A stretch of 64,000 bases of DNA, taken from Cognatishimia activa. GTDB taxonomy: Bacteria > Pseudomonadota > Alphaproteobacteria > Rhodobacterales > Rhodobacteraceae. Within the stretch, counting starts at the first letter, position 1. Each line of letters opens with the position of its first letter. The stretch lies in NCBI RefSeq assembly GCF_026016445.1, contig NZ_CP096147.1:374501-438500 (forward strand), written 5' to 3'. Made by a program: the position numbers and the translations under genes. Shown piece by piece: positions 7,583 to 16,392 of this stretch. A model generated the notes under the pieces. The model ran no database searches. It had not been told where the DNA came from and was given only the letters and a program-made list of their open reading frames with translations.

Positions 7583-8902
7583 ATGCCACGCATCGTGCAT
7601 TTGGGATTTGGTAATTTTCACCGTGCGCATCAGGCATGGTACACGCAGCTTAGCAATGACCTAGGTGGCACGCAGTGGGCGATCACCGGCGTGTCCATGA
7701 GCCGCCCGGACCTGAGAGACGCACTAAGTCCAGACGGATTTAGTTATTCTCTTGGTCTGCGCGGAGTGGACGGGCTCCGGGTTCAAGCCATCACAGTGCA
7801 TGACCGGCTGCTGGTGGCTCGCGAAGACCCCCAGTCCGTCATTCGCGAGATTGCCGAACCAGAAACTAAAATCCTGTCATTGACCGTTACTGAAAAAGGT
7901 TATGGGCTCAATGCAGATGGGCGGCTTAAATTGGATGATCCTGTCATTCAGACGGATCTCAATTCGGATAGTCCCAAAAGCAGCGTTGGTATCCTTGCTC
8001 ACGGATTGAAATTACGGTCGAAAATCAATGAGCCGATAACGGTCATGAGCTGCGATAATTTATCGGGCAATGGGCAGCTTTTACGCCAAGCCGTGATGGA
8101 TTTTGCCCAGGCTGCAGGGTGGAACATGTCTGAATATCTGGAAAGCAGGGTCACTTTCCCTGACACAATGGTTGATCGGATCACACCAGCAACCACCGAC
8201 ATGACGCGTGAGGAAATCGCAGATGTCACTGGTCGGAGAGAACCCGTGCCGGTCATAACCGAAACCTTCTCAGAGTGGGTTATCGAAGATCACTTCGCAG
8301 CAGGCCGACCTGATTGGGATGCGGTTGGCGCTGTTTTCTCAAAGGAGGTAGCCCCCTTTGAGGCGCGAAAACTGCGGCTTTTGAACGCCTCTCACAGCCT
8401 ACTCGCCTACGGAGGCGTCTTGCGCGGGCATGATTTTGTGCATGAGGCGATCAGTGATCCAGTTCTCCGAGATCATGTTGAATCACTTTGGGCCGAGGCC
8501 ATAGAAACCTTGCCCGTTTCCATTCAGGAAAGTTGTAAAGCCTATTGTGACGCGCTTGTGGCCCGCTTTGAAGTTCCTGCAATTCGCCACGAGTTACGAC
8601 AGATTGCAGCCGATGGAACTTTGAAACTTCCGGTACGGATTTTTGGAACGGCGACTGATCGTAAATCTGCTGGTTCAGAAAGCTCCGCACTCAGCCTCGC
8701 GGTGGGCAGTTGGCTGGCGTTTTGCCACAAAAATGCAATTACTGCTGACCCCAGAGCCAATGAAATCAACGCGCTTCTTTTCAAGAGAGAGCCCGAACAG
8801 GGCCTTTACAGAAAGGTTTTGAGGGACATGAATTGGGTAGGCACCTGTCCGTTTGAAGCTCAGGAGTTGGTAGAAAGCGCTCAATCCTGGCTTCACGCTT
8901 AA
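7583..8902 (+). CDS. uxuB: Fructuronate reductase / mannitol dehydrogenase family protein
   Basis: A 439-residue polyol/sugar-acid dehydrogenase of the long-chain mannitol dehydrogenase family. It begins MPRIVHLGFGNFHRAHQAWY, the family's NAD-binding start (GxGxFHRAHQA), then shows SLTVTEKGYG, SCDNLSGNG (family CDN motif), FPDTMVDRITPAT and the catalytic Lys segment EVAPFEARKLRLLNASHS. Directly after a uronate isomerase, the likely reaction is D-fructuronate to D-mannonate with NADH. GGAGG overlaps the end of uxaC. UxuA (mannonate dehydratase) and KdgK, needed to reach KDPG, are not in this window. Tagaturonate reductase or a polyol dehydrogenase remain possible. Confidence 0.85.
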   Translation: MPRIVHLGFGNFHRAHQAWYTQLSNDLGGTQWAITGVSMSRPDLRDALSPDGFSYSLGLRGVDGLRVQAITVHDRLLVAREDPQSVIREIAEPETKILSLTVTEKGYGLNADGRLKLDDPVIQTDLNSDSPKSSVGILAHGLKLRSKINEPITVMSCDNLSGNGQLLRQAVMDFAQAAGWNMSEYLESRVTFPDTMVDRITPATTDMTREEIADVTGRREPVPVITETFSEWVIEDHFAAGRPDWDAVGAVFSKEVAPFEARKLRLLNASHSLLAYGGVLRGHDFVHEAISDPVLRDHVESLWAEAIETLPVSIQESCKAYCDALVARFEVPAIRHELRQIAADGTLKLPVRIFGTATDRKSAGSESSALSLAVGSWLAFCHKNAITADPRANEINALLFKREPEQGLYRKVLRDMNWVGTCPFEAQELVESAQSWLHA

Positions 8903-9007
8903 GAGTGTTGGCTGAGTAGAACTTAACCCATTCTTATTGTCTCATTGGTCCACTAAGGCGGATCAAACGCTGCGCACTTCAGATATTTTTCGGATGCAAA
9001 ATAAAAC

Positions 9008-9046
9008 TTGCATAGATTATGTCTCAATTTATGTTAGCGCTATCAT
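9008..9046 (+). promoter_or_regulatory. LacI-type operator over a possible zwf promoter
   Basis: ATGTTAGCGCTATCAT (9031-9046) is a 16-base palindrome with a single unpaired base position, centred on GC, like the TTAGCGCTAA-type operators of LacI-family sugar repressors. TTGCAT (9008-9013) and TATGTT (9030-9035), 16 bases apart, make a plausible promoter whose -10 the operator overlaps. No LacI-family gene is in the window. This suggests zwf-edd-eda is transcribed and regulated separately from gntR-uxaC-uxuB. Confidence 0.5.
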
Positions 9047-9189
9047 TCATGAGTCGTTTTTCGAGCTCTGAGATGATAAACTTGGGTATATCCCAAACCG
9101 AAGATGACCAAAGTGGCCGCGAGGCTAAGGCTAGATATGCCATGTGATACGTCCCGAGCAAAAACTTTGGGATCGTTAGAGGAAAGAAA

Positions 9190-10629
9190 ATGGTTTCACG
9201 CGTTATTCCTGTGAACGCTTTTGACTTGGTTCTATTCGGAGCCACGGGCGATCTCGCGCGCCGGAAAATATGGCCGGGTCTGTTCCATCGTTTCGTGGCC
9301 GGGCAGTTTGACGAGAATAGCCGTATTCTTGGAGTCTCCCGTTCAGACCATGAGACAGAAAAATTCCGCGACATTGTGCGCAAAGCCATCAAAGATCCTG
9401 AGATTGATGACGCACAGCTCGATGCGTTTCTCACCCGGGTCGAGTATATTTCTTTGGATGCCAAAGGGGAGCGAGGCTGGCAGGTGCTGGCGGATGTAGT
9501 GCGCTCTGATACGGTCCGCGCTTTCTATCTGTCGGTTGCCCCCAGCTTCTTCGGAGCGATCGCCAGGCGTTTGGAACAGTTTGGCATTGCCACGCCTGAC
9601 AGCCGGATCGTGGTTGAAAAGCCATTCGGTCATGACCTTGACTCAGCCAAAGCACTAAACGCTGAATTACGGGAGTGTTTTCAAGAGCATCAAATCTACC
9701 GCATCGACCACTATTTGGGCAAAGAAACTGTGCAAAACCTGATGGCTTTGCGCTTTGCCAATTCGTTGTTTGAGCCGCTTTGGAACTCCTCCCAGATTGA
9801 CCATGTACAAATCACAGTAGCAGAAAGCCTCTCTGTAGAGGGGCCGGGCGAGTATTACGATCAATCTGGCGCCATGCGTGATATGGTTCAGAACCACCTG
9901 ATGCAGCTGCTGTGTCTGACGGCGATGGAGCCCCCATCCAAATTCACACCCAATGCCGTTCGCAACGAAAAGCTGAAGATCATCGAAGCTTTGGAACCGG
10001 TGCCTGTCGAAAATATCGCACGAGGACAATATCGCGCCGCAGGAGAGCAGGGCAGCTATAAAGAGCACGCCGGTGATCCCAATTCGACAACCGAAAGCTT
10101 CATCGCGATGAAGGTCGAGGTTGCCAACTGGCGCTGGGCGGGAACGCCGTTTTACCTGCGCACGGGCAAGTGTCTGCGGGAACGTGTCTCTGAAATCGCT
10201 GTCTTCTTCCGCAATCCGCCGCACATGATCTTTCCGGGGACAGAAACCCCGCAAGGCAATGTGCTGGTCATCCGACTACAGCCCGATGAGGGCATGACGC
10301 TCCACACGACCATCAAGGACCCTGGGCCGGGTGGCATGCGCCTGACCGAGGCATCGCTCGATATGACCTTTGCTGACAGCCTCAAGGATTCCGCCAAGCC
10401 ACAAGACGCATATGAGCGGTTGATTATGGATGTGATCCGAGGCGATCAAACGCTCTTTATGCGCGGCGATGAAGTCGAAAGCGCATGGGCTTGGGCTGAT
10501 CCAATTATCGCAAGTTGGACTGACCGCAATATGAAACCGCAGCAATATGACGTGGGCAGCGCTGGCCCAGAGGATGCGCTGCTTTTGATGCACAAAGACG
10601 GGCGCCGCTGGCGCTCAATTGGCGCTTAA
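9190..10629 (+). CDS. zwf: Glucose-6-phosphate 1-dehydrogenase
   Basis: A 479-residue enzyme oxidising glucose-6-phosphate to 6-phosphogluconolactone with NAD(P)+. The nucleotide-binding start is DLVLFGATGDLARRKIWPGL; the active-site block RIDHYLGKETVQNLMALRF sits near residues 173-191 and VEKPFGHDLDSAK just before it. AGAGGAAAG precedes the ATG. First gene of zwf-edd-eda, so it supplies the oxidative entry to the Entner-Doudoroff pathway. No 6-phosphogluconolactonase gene lies between it and edd (only 25 bases separate them), although pgl is often adjacent. Confidence 0.96.
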   Translation: MVSRVIPVNAFDLVLFGATGDLARRKIWPGLFHRFVAGQFDENSRILGVSRSDHETEKFRDIVRKAIKDPEIDDAQLDAFLTRVEYISLDAKGERGWQVLADVVRSDTVRAFYLSVAPSFFGAIARRLEQFGIATPDSRIVVEKPFGHDLDSAKALNAELRECFQEHQIYRIDHYLGKETVQNLMALRFANSLFEPLWNSSQIDHVQITVAESLSVEGPGEYYDQSGAMRDMVQNHLMQLLCLTAMEPPSKFTPNAVRNEKLKIIEALEPVPVENIARGQYRAAGEQGSYKEHAGDPNSTTESFIAMKVEVANWRWAGTPFYLRTGKCLRERVSEIAVFFRNPPHMIFPGTETPQGNVLVIRLQPDEGMTLHTTIKDPGPGGMRLTEASLDMTFADSLKDSAKPQDAYERLIMDVIRGDQTLFMRGDEVESAWAWADPIIASWTDRNMKPQQYDVGSAGPEDALLLMHKDGRRWRSIGA

Positions 10630-10654
10630 CGCGCGTTAGATAGGAAGCTCGACA

Positions 10655-12463
10655 ATGACGTTGAATGCCACCCTAAAAGCCGTCACCGACCGGATTATCG
10701 CCCGCAGCGAAGCGACGCGACGCCCGTATCTGGACCGCATGGCTGCGGCCCAATCCAAAGGCCCAAGCCGGGCGCATCTGTCCTGTTCAGGTCAGGCACA
10801 TGCCTATGCCGGAGCAGGGGTTGACCAAGATGCTCTAGCGACGAAAACCGCAGGCAATCTGGGTATCGTGACGGCCTACAATGATATGCTCTCAGCCCAC
10901 CAGCCGTTTGAGCGCTACCCAACCCTGATCCGCGACGCCGTACGCGCTTCTGGTGGGACCGCGCAGGTCGCGGGCGGCGTGCCTGCCATGTGTGATGGTG
11001 TTACGCAGGGTGAGGCAGGTATGGAACTGAGCCTCTTTTCACGCGATGTGATCGCCATGGCGACAGGCGTCGCGCTCAGCCACAATGTCTATGATGCAGC
11101 GGTCTACCTGGGTGTTTGCGATAAGATCGTGCCGGGTCTGGTGATCGGCGCGCAGGCCTTTGGCCACTTGCCAGCGGTTTTTGTTCCAGCCGGTCCAATG
11201 ACCAGCGGCATCACTAATGACGACAAGGCGAAAGTCCGTCAGGAGTTTGCCAAAGGCGAATGTGGCCGCGACAAGTTGATGGCCTCTGAGATGGCCGCAT
11301 ACCATGGTCCGGGCACCTGTACCTTCTACGGAACAGCCAATACCAACCAAATGCTGATGGAATTCATGGGCCTGCACCTGCCAGGCTCGTCCTTTGTAAC
11401 CCCAAACACCGAGTTGCGTGATGAGCTGACGAAAGAGGGTGCGTTACGTGCGTTGTCGTTGTCTGCACTTGGTAACAACTACACCCCAACCTGCGATATC
11501 CTTGATGAGAAGGCTTTCGTGAATGGTATCGTTGGCCTGATGGTGACTGGCGGCTCCACAAACCTGCTGATCCACCTGCTCGCGATGGCGCGCGCCGGCG
11601 GTATCATTCTGGACTGGCAGGATTTTGCGGATATTTCCGAAACAGTACCTCTACTTGCACGGGTCTACCCAAACGGCCTTGCGGATGTGAATCACTTCCA
11701 CGCTGCGGGCGGCCTCGGCTATCTGATCGGCGAACTCCTGAACGGCGGCATGCTGCATCCAGACACCAAAACCGTCGCGGGTGAGGGGCTGGAGAATTAC
11801 ACCTCAGAGCCATTCCTTGGTGACGATGGCCTGACTTGGCGTCCGGGCACCAAAGTCTCTCTGAACGAAAAAATCGTGCGGCCCTTGAGTGATCCATTCC
11901 AAGAAAACGGCGGCCTCTCGCATCTGACGGGCAATCTTGGCACCGGTGTCATGAAAATCTCGGCCGTTGCCCCAGAACATCGTGTCGTCGAGGCACCCGT
12001 GCGAGTGTTCCACGACCAGGAGGAAGCCAAAACGGCGTTCAAAGCAGGCGAGCTGACCGAGGACGTCATCATCGTTGTGCGTTTCCAAGGTCCAAAGGCC
12101 AATGGCATGCCTGAATTGCACAGCCTAACGCCATTCCTGCAAATCATGCAGGGCCGCGGCCAGAAGGTGGCGATGGTCACCGACGGGCGCATGTCTGGCG
12201 CATCAGGTAAAGTGCCCTCTGCGATCCATGTCTGCCCCGAAGCGCTCGATGGTGGTCCGATTGCATATCTGCAGGATGGAGATATTGTGCGCGTGGACGC
12301 CCTGAAAGGTGCGCTCGAGATTTTAACAAGTGGTGTTTTAGATCGTAAACCAGCCACAGCGGACCTCAGCGGCAATGAAGCCGGTGTTGGTCGCGAATTG
12401 TTCCAAGCCTTCCGCGCTTCCGTCGGTTCAGCCGACAGCGGCGCATCAGTTTTCGGAGTCTGA
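10655..12463 (+). CDS. edd: 6-phosphogluconate dehydratase
   Basis: A 602-residue Fe-S dehydratase converting 6-phosphogluconate to 2-keto-3-deoxy-6-phosphogluconate, the first committed Entner-Doudoroff step. Length matches Edd (about 603) and exceeds its paralogue IlvD less than it differs in motif: [35 protein letters not shown] and [16 protein letters not shown] hold the cluster cysteines, and [19 protein letters not shown] is the C-terminal signature. AGGAAG precedes the ATG at 10655. It lies between zwf and eda, with eda starting four bases after its stop, so the two are almost certainly translationally linked. Confidence 0.96.
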   Translation: MTLNATLKAVTDRIIARSEATRRPYLDRMAAAQSKGPSRAHLSCSGQAHAYAGAGVDQDALATKTAGNLGIVTAYNDMLSAHQPFERYPTLIRDAVRASGGTAQVAGGVPAMCDGVTQGEAGMELSLFSRDVIAMATGVALSHNVYDAAVYLGVCDKIVPGLVIGAQAFGHLPAVFVPAGPMTSGITNDDKAKVRQEFAKGECGRDKLMASEMAAYHGPGTCTFYGTANTNQMLMEFMGLHLPGSSFVTPNTELRDELTKEGALRALSLSALGNNYTPTCDILDEKAFVNGIVGLMVTGGSTNLLIHLLAMARAGGIILDWQDFADISETVPLLARVYPNGLADVNHFHAAGGLGYLIGELLNGGMLHPDTKTVAGEGLENYTSEPFLGDDGLTWRPGTKVSLNEKIVRPLSDPFQENGGLSHLTGNLGTGVMKISAVAPEHRVVEAPVRVFHDQEEAKTAFKAGELTEDVIIVVRFQGPKANGMPELHSLTPFLQIMQGRGQKVAMVTDGRMSGASGKVPSAIHVCPEALDGGPIAYLQDGDIVRVDALKGALEILTSGVLDRKPATADLSGNEAGVGRELFQAFRASVGSADSGASVFGV

Positions 12464-12467
12464 AGAG

Positions 12468-13115
12468 ATGACCATCACCCCAGCACAGGCCAGCGCTGCT
12501 GCCCGTGAAATCTGCGAACTTGCCCCAATTGTCCCAGTTCTAGTGGTTCATGACGTGGCACACGCCCGCCCTCTGGCAGAAGCCTTGGTCGCCGGTGGTC
12601 TGCCTGCGCTTGAGGTCACCCTACGCACCCCTGCCGCCTTGGATGTGATCCGCGAAATGGCAAAGGTTGAAGGTGGTGTTGTAGGTGCGGGCACTTTGCT
12701 CACACCAGCCGATGTGAAAGCTGCCAAAGACGCAGGTGCGAAATTTGGCGTCTCACCGGGTGCGACAGACAGATTGCTGGATGCATGTGAAGCCGAAGAT
12801 CTGCCAACGCTGCCGGGGGTCGCGACCTCTTCTGAAGCAATGAAGATGCTGGAACGTGGCTATACTATGTTGAAGTTCTTCCCCGCTGAAGCAAACGGTG
12901 GCGCTCCTGCGCTGAAAGCCATCGGTGCACCTCTTCCACAGATTTCATTCTGCCCAACCGGTGGCGTCAGCCCCGGCAATGCGGATAGCTACCTGTCTTT
13001 AACAAATGTTGTCTGCGCTGGCGGAAGCTGGGTTGCGCCTTCTGACCTGGTTCAGAAAGGCGATTGGAAAGCGATCGAAGAGCTGGCGCGCGAAGCAAGC
13101 CAGCTGCCACGCTAA
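12468..13115 (+). CDS. eda: KDPG aldolase (bifunctional 2-keto-3-deoxy-6-phosphogluconate / 4-hydroxy-2-oxoglutarate aldolase)
   Basis: A class I aldolase of 215 residues that splits KDPG into pyruvate and glyceraldehyde-3-phosphate. The Schiff-base Lys is in [13 protein letters not shown], the catalytic Glu in [11 protein letters not shown], and [14 protein letters not shown] and [12 protein letters not shown] form the phosphate-binding loops. The frame is open upstream into edd, but the ATG at 12468 gives the normal N-terminus. KDPG from both the phosphogluconate branch (zwf/edd) and the uronate branch (via KDG kinase) converges here, which explains its neighbourhood. A hairpin at 13139-13173 follows. 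Confidence 0.95.
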   Translation: MTITPAQASAAAREICELAPIVPVLVVHDVAHARPLAEALVAGGLPALEVTLRTPAALDVIREMAKVEGGVVGAGTLLTPADVKAAKDAGAKFGVSPGATDRLLDACEAEDLPTLPGVATSSEAMKMLERGYTMLKFFPAEANGGAPALKAIGAPLPQISFCPTGGVSPGNADSYLSLTNVVCAGGSWVAPSDLVQKGDWKAIEELAREASQLPR

Positions 13116-13138
13116 GTCCTTTCCAAAAAACATTTCAA

Positions 13139-13173
13139 AAATGGGGTAGGATTCGCAAGATTCCACCCCATTT
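13139..13173 (+). terminator. Hairpin after eda
   Basis: AAATGGGGT (13139-13147) pairs with ACCCCATTT (13165-13173), with an inner partly paired GGATT/GATTCC section. No clean T-tract follows on the plus strand (TCACTT), so efficiency is doubtful, but position 24 bases past eda fits the end of the zwf-edd-eda unit. Confidence 0.55.
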
Positions 13174-13247
13174 CACTTGCAAATCCTTCATTTGGGTGGC
13201 ACCCGATGGAGCCAGACCTGATCAGCTAAGTTTCAGAGGATAGCGAC

Positions 13248-15101
13248 ATGCCAGATCTTCGTTCCAAAACATCTACCTTCGGCCGCCGCATGGCCGCCGC
13301 TCGTGCCCTATGGCGCGCGACTGGGATGAAAACCGAGGACTTTGGAAAGCCGATTGTCGCTGTCGTCAACTCCTTCACCGAATTCGTGCCGGGTCACGTG
13401 CACCTAAAAGATATGGGCCAGCTGGTCGCGCGCGAAATCGAAAAGGCGGGTGGTGTTGCGAAAGAGATGAACACCATTGCTGTGGACGACGGTATCGCCA
13501 TGGGCCACGACGGGATGCTCTATTCCCTGCCGTCCCGCGAAGTCATCGCTGACTCTGTAGAATACATGGCAAATGCCCATTGCGCTGACGCGCTGGTATG
13601 TATTTCGAACTGTGACAAGATCACCCCGGGCATGCTGATGGCCGCGATGCGCCTCAATATCCCAGCGGTGTTTGTATCCGGTGGCCCTATGGAAGCGGGC
13701 AAGGTGATCCTGAAGGACGGCGAGCAAAAGGCCGACCTCGTAACCGCTATCGTGGGTGCGACCGATGAAGATCGCAGCGAAGAAGAAGTTGAGAAGCTGG
13801 AACGCTCCGCTTGCCCAACCTGTGGCTCTTGCTCCGGTATGTTCACAGCGAACTCCATGAACTGCCTCGCGGAAGCGCTGGGTCTGGCGCTGCCGGGCAA
13901 CGGCTCTTTGCTGGCGACACACTCCAAGCGCGAAGGCCTGTTCAAAGAAGCGGGTCACAAGATCATCGAACTTTGTGACCGTTGGTACAAGGAAGGCGAT
14001 GAGACTGCGTTGCCACGTGGCATTGCAAACTTCAAAGCCTTCGAGAATGCCATGGCGCTCGACATTGCGATGGGTGGCTCCACCAACACGGTTCTCCACC
14101 TGTTGGCGATTGCCCATGAGGGCGAAGTTGACTTCACCATGGCCGACATGGACCGTCTAAGCCGTGAAATCCCGCACCTGTGTAAAGTCGCGCCGTCCAC
14201 GCCGAAGTACCACATGGAAGATGTGCACCGCGCAGGCGGCATTGCGCGTATTCTGGGTGAGCTTGACCGCGAGGGTAAAATCCACCGTGAAGTGGCCACA
14301 GTGCACGAACGCACCATGGGCGAGTTCATCGACAAATGGGACGTGCGTCGCGAAAGCGCGGGCAATGAAGCGCATGACCTGTTCATTGCGGCTCCGGGTG
14401 GTGTGCGCACCACGCAGGCCTTCAGCCAATCCCGTATGTATACAGAGCTTGATCTGGATATCGAAGACGGCTGCGTGCGCGACTTCAAAAACGCCTATTC
14501 CGAAGAGGGCGGCCTGTGCGTCTTGTTCGGCAACATCGCCGAACAGGGCTGTATCCTGAAAACCGCAGGGGTCATCAAAGAGATGTATGAATTCGAAGGC
14601 ACCGCGAAAGTCTTTGAATCCATGGAAGACGCCATGCACGGCATCTTGCAGAACGAAGTGAAACCCTATTCCGTCGTTGTTATCCGCTACGAAGGCCCAA
14701 AAGGCGGGCCGGGTATGCAAGAAATGCTCTACCCAACAGCGTATCTGAAATCCAAAAAGCTCGACACAACCTGTGCGCTTCTCACAGATGGCCGCTTCTC
14801 TGGCGGCACAGCAGGTCTGTCGATTGGCCACGCCTCCCCTGAGGCGGCAGAGAAAGGCGTGATCGGATTGGTAGAAGACGGCGATAAGATTAAGATTTCC
14901 GTACCAAACCGTACGATCCACCTAGATGTGAGCGAAGAAGAGCTAGCCCAGCGTCGTGCAAACCACCCGCAGGCCGATAAGAAATTCTGGAAAGCCGAAG
15001 GCCGTCCTCGCGCGGTTTCCAAAGCACTGAAAGTCTATGCGGCGCACGTTGCGAACGCTTCACTTGGTGCGGTGCGCATGATCGATGAAGAAGACGAATA
15101 A
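13248..15101 (+). CDS. ilvD: Dihydroxy-acid dehydratase
   Basis: A 617-residue Fe-S enzyme converting 2,3-dihydroxy-isovalerate and -methylvalerate to the 2-oxo acids in valine, leucine and isoleucine synthesis; the oxoisovalerate also feeds pantothenate synthesis (panB at 21405). Motifs: [14 protein letters not shown], then [20 protein letters not shown] with the cluster cysteines (about residues 188-204), and [18 protein letters not shown] near the C-terminus. AGAGGA precedes the ATG. It is a single-gene unit closed by a strong terminator. Paralogous to edd next door, but the SACPTCGSC motif and length place it as IlvD. Confidence 0.97.
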   Translation: MPDLRSKTSTFGRRMAAARALWRATGMKTEDFGKPIVAVVNSFTEFVPGHVHLKDMGQLVAREIEKAGGVAKEMNTIAVDDGIAMGHDGMLYSLPSREVIADSVEYMANAHCADALVCISNCDKITPGMLMAAMRLNIPAVFVSGGPMEAGKVILKDGEQKADLVTAIVGATDEDRSEEEVEKLERSACPTCGSCSGMFTANSMNCLAEALGLALPGNGSLLATHSKREGLFKEAGHKIIELCDRWYKEGDETALPRGIANFKAFENAMALDIAMGGSTNTVLHLLAIAHEGEVDFTMADMDRLSREIPHLCKVAPSTPKYHMEDVHRAGGIARILGELDREGKIHREVATVHERTMGEFIDKWDVRRESAGNEAHDLFIAAPGGVRTTQAFSQSRMYTELDLDIEDGCVRDFKNAYSEEGGLCVLFGNIAEQGCILKTAGVIKEMYEFEGTAKVFESMEDAMHGILQNEVKPYSVVVIRYEGPKGGPGMQEMLYPTAYLKSKKLDTTCALLTDGRFSGGTAGLSIGHASPEAAEKGVIGLVEDGDKIKISVPNRTIHLDVSEEELAQRRANHPQADKKFWKAEGRPRAVSKALKVYAAHVANASLGAVRMIDEEDE

Positions 15102-15123
15102 GTCTTCTTCTCTAAGGCATAAC

Positions 15124-15161
15124 AAAAGGGCGCTTCGGAGACATCCAAAGCGCCCTTTTTT
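15124..15161 (+). terminator. Rho-independent terminator of ilvD
   Basis: AAAAGGGCGCTT (15124-15135) pairs with AAGCGCCCTTTT (15148-15159), with a 12-base loop and a run of T. It lies 22 bases after the ilvD stop. The A-rich left arm means it can also act on the leftward DUF1127 transcript. Confidence 0.9.
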
Positions 15162-15180
15162 GTAATTAGGAAATTTGTTC

Positions 15181-15405
15181 TTACAGACCCATGTGATCTG
15201 CAAAGATGTGGCGAACGATGTCTTCGCGCTTGAGGCCCTTTTTCGCCAGTTGCTCGTCAGTCATCTCGTTCAGCGCTTGAACGCGTTGCATGCGGTCGCT
15301 GGATTCAGCGAGAACCACCATGAAGTGGCCGATAGCAGCGAAGGGTTTCATGAGAAGGCGAAGAACAGAAAAGCCTACGCCGGATTGCAGTGCTACAGTT
15401 GCCAT
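15181..15405 (-). CDS. DUF1127 domain protein (YjiS-like)
   Basis: A 74-residue protein. The C-terminal half, RVQALNEMTDEQLAKKGLKREDIVRHIFADHMGL, fits the DUF1127 pattern (L..LsD.eLa..Gl.R.dI) common in small alphaproteobacterial proteins. The N-terminal half is hydrophobic (VLRLLMKPFAAIGHFMVVLA). GGAGA sits seven bases before the ATG. Known DUF1127 proteins bind RNA or affect phosphate and carbon metabolism and stress responses in some Alphaproteobacteria; no specific role can be read here. It is 116 bases downstream of the Ala/Lys/Pro-rich gene on the same strand, with hairpins in between. Confidence 0.75.
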   Translation of the reverse strand: MATVALQSGVGFSVLRLLMKPFAAIGHFMVVLAESSDRMQRVQALNEMTDEQLAKKGLKREDIVRHIFADHMGL

Positions 15406-15459
15406 GGGACAGTCTCCATAACTGGTTTGTCCCTCCCTGACACCAACTTACTCCCTGAG

Positions 15460-15520
15460 TTCGGGAGGAGGAAGGTCTCCTCCCGAATAGCCGTTATGCG
15501 CCGGATGCAATTCGTAACGG
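15460..15520 (-). terminator. Two hairpins between the Ala/Lys/Pro-rich gene and the DUF1127 gene
   Basis: TTCGGGAGGAG (15460-15470) pairs perfectly with CTCCTCCCGAA (15477-15487), eleven pairs and a six-base loop. A second, weaker stem pairs CCGTTA (15491-15496) with TAACGG (15515-15520), directly after the stop at 15522. Neither is followed by a T-tract on the minus strand, so they could be terminators, mRNA stabilisers or part of the DUF1127 leader. Confidence 0.45.
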
Positions 15521-15521
15521 C

Positions 15522-16085
15522 CTATTTTTTAGGCGTTTCAGGCATCGCTGGCGGTGTGGACGGTTGGCGTGTTCTGCGGCGCGCGGTCGCTTCAGCCTCC
15601 TTTGATTTTGGTGTCGGTTTCGGGGACGCTGCTTTGGCAACAGGGGGCTTTGGAGCTACCGTTTTTGCTGGTTCTACGGCTTTTGAGGCTGGTTTCACCT
15701 CGACCGGTTTCGGTGCTTTTTCTTTCTTTGGTGTCACGGCCGGTTTTGGTGCGGCAGCGGTTTCGGCGGCCTTGGGCTTGGCTGCGGTTTTGGGTTTAGG
15801 AGCTGGTGCAGGTTTTACAGCATCCTTAACAATTGCGACTTTGGGCTTCGCCGCTGTTTTGCGCGCTGCCCGCTTAGGTTTCGAGGCGTTGCCTGCAACA
15901 CGTTGGCTTGTGAAATCAGGAGCAGACTTTGGTGCGGGCGACTTAGCCACAGTTGGCGTTGCAATGAAAGGCGCCCATAGCGCTTGGTTGAGTACCATCC
16001 CCACGCGCAGTTGCTGTTCGACTGTTTTTCCAAAAAATTGCCATCCAGCGACGGTGGCGCTGACGGGATCAACAAGCAAATTCAT
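15522..16085 (-). CDS. Ala/Lys/Pro-rich basic protein, unknown function
   Basis: A 187-residue protein. The first about 45 residues look folded (MNLLVDPVSATVAGWQFFGK, LNQALWAPFIA); from residue 46 on it is low-complexity: repeated PKPKTAAKPKAA / KAVEPAKTVAPKP units, strongly basic, ending PPAMPETPKK. Such tails resemble histone-H1-like, PhaF-like or linker regions and would bind acidic polymers or DNA. AAAGGA lies eight bases before the ATG. I do not recognise the N-terminal domain. A polyhydroxyalkanoate-granule or nucleoid role is possible: a PhaR-like box lies upstream at 16270-16290, but that is speculation. Confidence 0.7.
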   Translation of the reverse strand: MNLLVDPVSATVAGWQFFGKTVEQQLRVGMVLNQALWAPFIATPTVAKSPAPKSAPDFTSQRVAGNASKPKRAARKTAAKPKVAIVKDAVKPAPAPKPKTAAKPKAAETAAAPKPAVTPKKEKAPKPVEVKPASKAVEPAKTVAPKPPVAKAASPKPTPKSKEAEATARRRTRQPSTPPAMPETPKK

Positions 16086-16392
16086 CTGGATCGTCCTTTA
16101 CTTTCTGTGGGCATAGGCCCGTTTGGGAATTCTACTTCGTTTAAATTTCGCGCGGCCTCTATGGCAGGTTTTTCCAAGGCAAACTTTCGTGTCATGGCTC
16201 AATCAACCTTGATTTGCAGCAAGCTTAGTGGCCAAACATGACAGATTGAGTAAATTCCCTGCTGGAAAATGCTGCAATGCGGCAATTTGCTCTTAAATGC
16301 TCAATTAAGCGTCAATTAATTCGGTTTCATTGCAACTGGGTAGGTTTCAGCGCATTTTCCCGCCAACGAATCAAAGGCCCGAGGATCCCGCC
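16086..16392. other. 307-base divergent intergenic region
   Basis: Separates the leftward Ala/Lys/Pro-rich gene from the rightward rpe gene. It is AT-rich, holds the GC-centred inverted motif at 16270-16290 (listed separately) and a direct repeat of CAATTAA at about 16302 and 16313. I see no RNA gene or ORF in it. Both promoters must lie here, but none stands out. Confidence 0.5.
16270..16290. promoter_or_regulatory. TGC-rich inverted motif (PhaR-like box)
   Basis: TGCTGC-AAT-GCGGCA (16270-16284) is an inverted repeat with one mismatch, followed by ATTTGC. The core CTGC-N3-GCGG is one base from the CTGC-N3/4-GCAG pattern reported for PhaR, the polyhydroxyalkanoate regulator of Rhodobacter/Paracoccus. 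A CTGC-ATT-GCGG copy lies at 54726-54736 before the SleB-type gene. Assignment is tentative. Confidence 0.3.
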
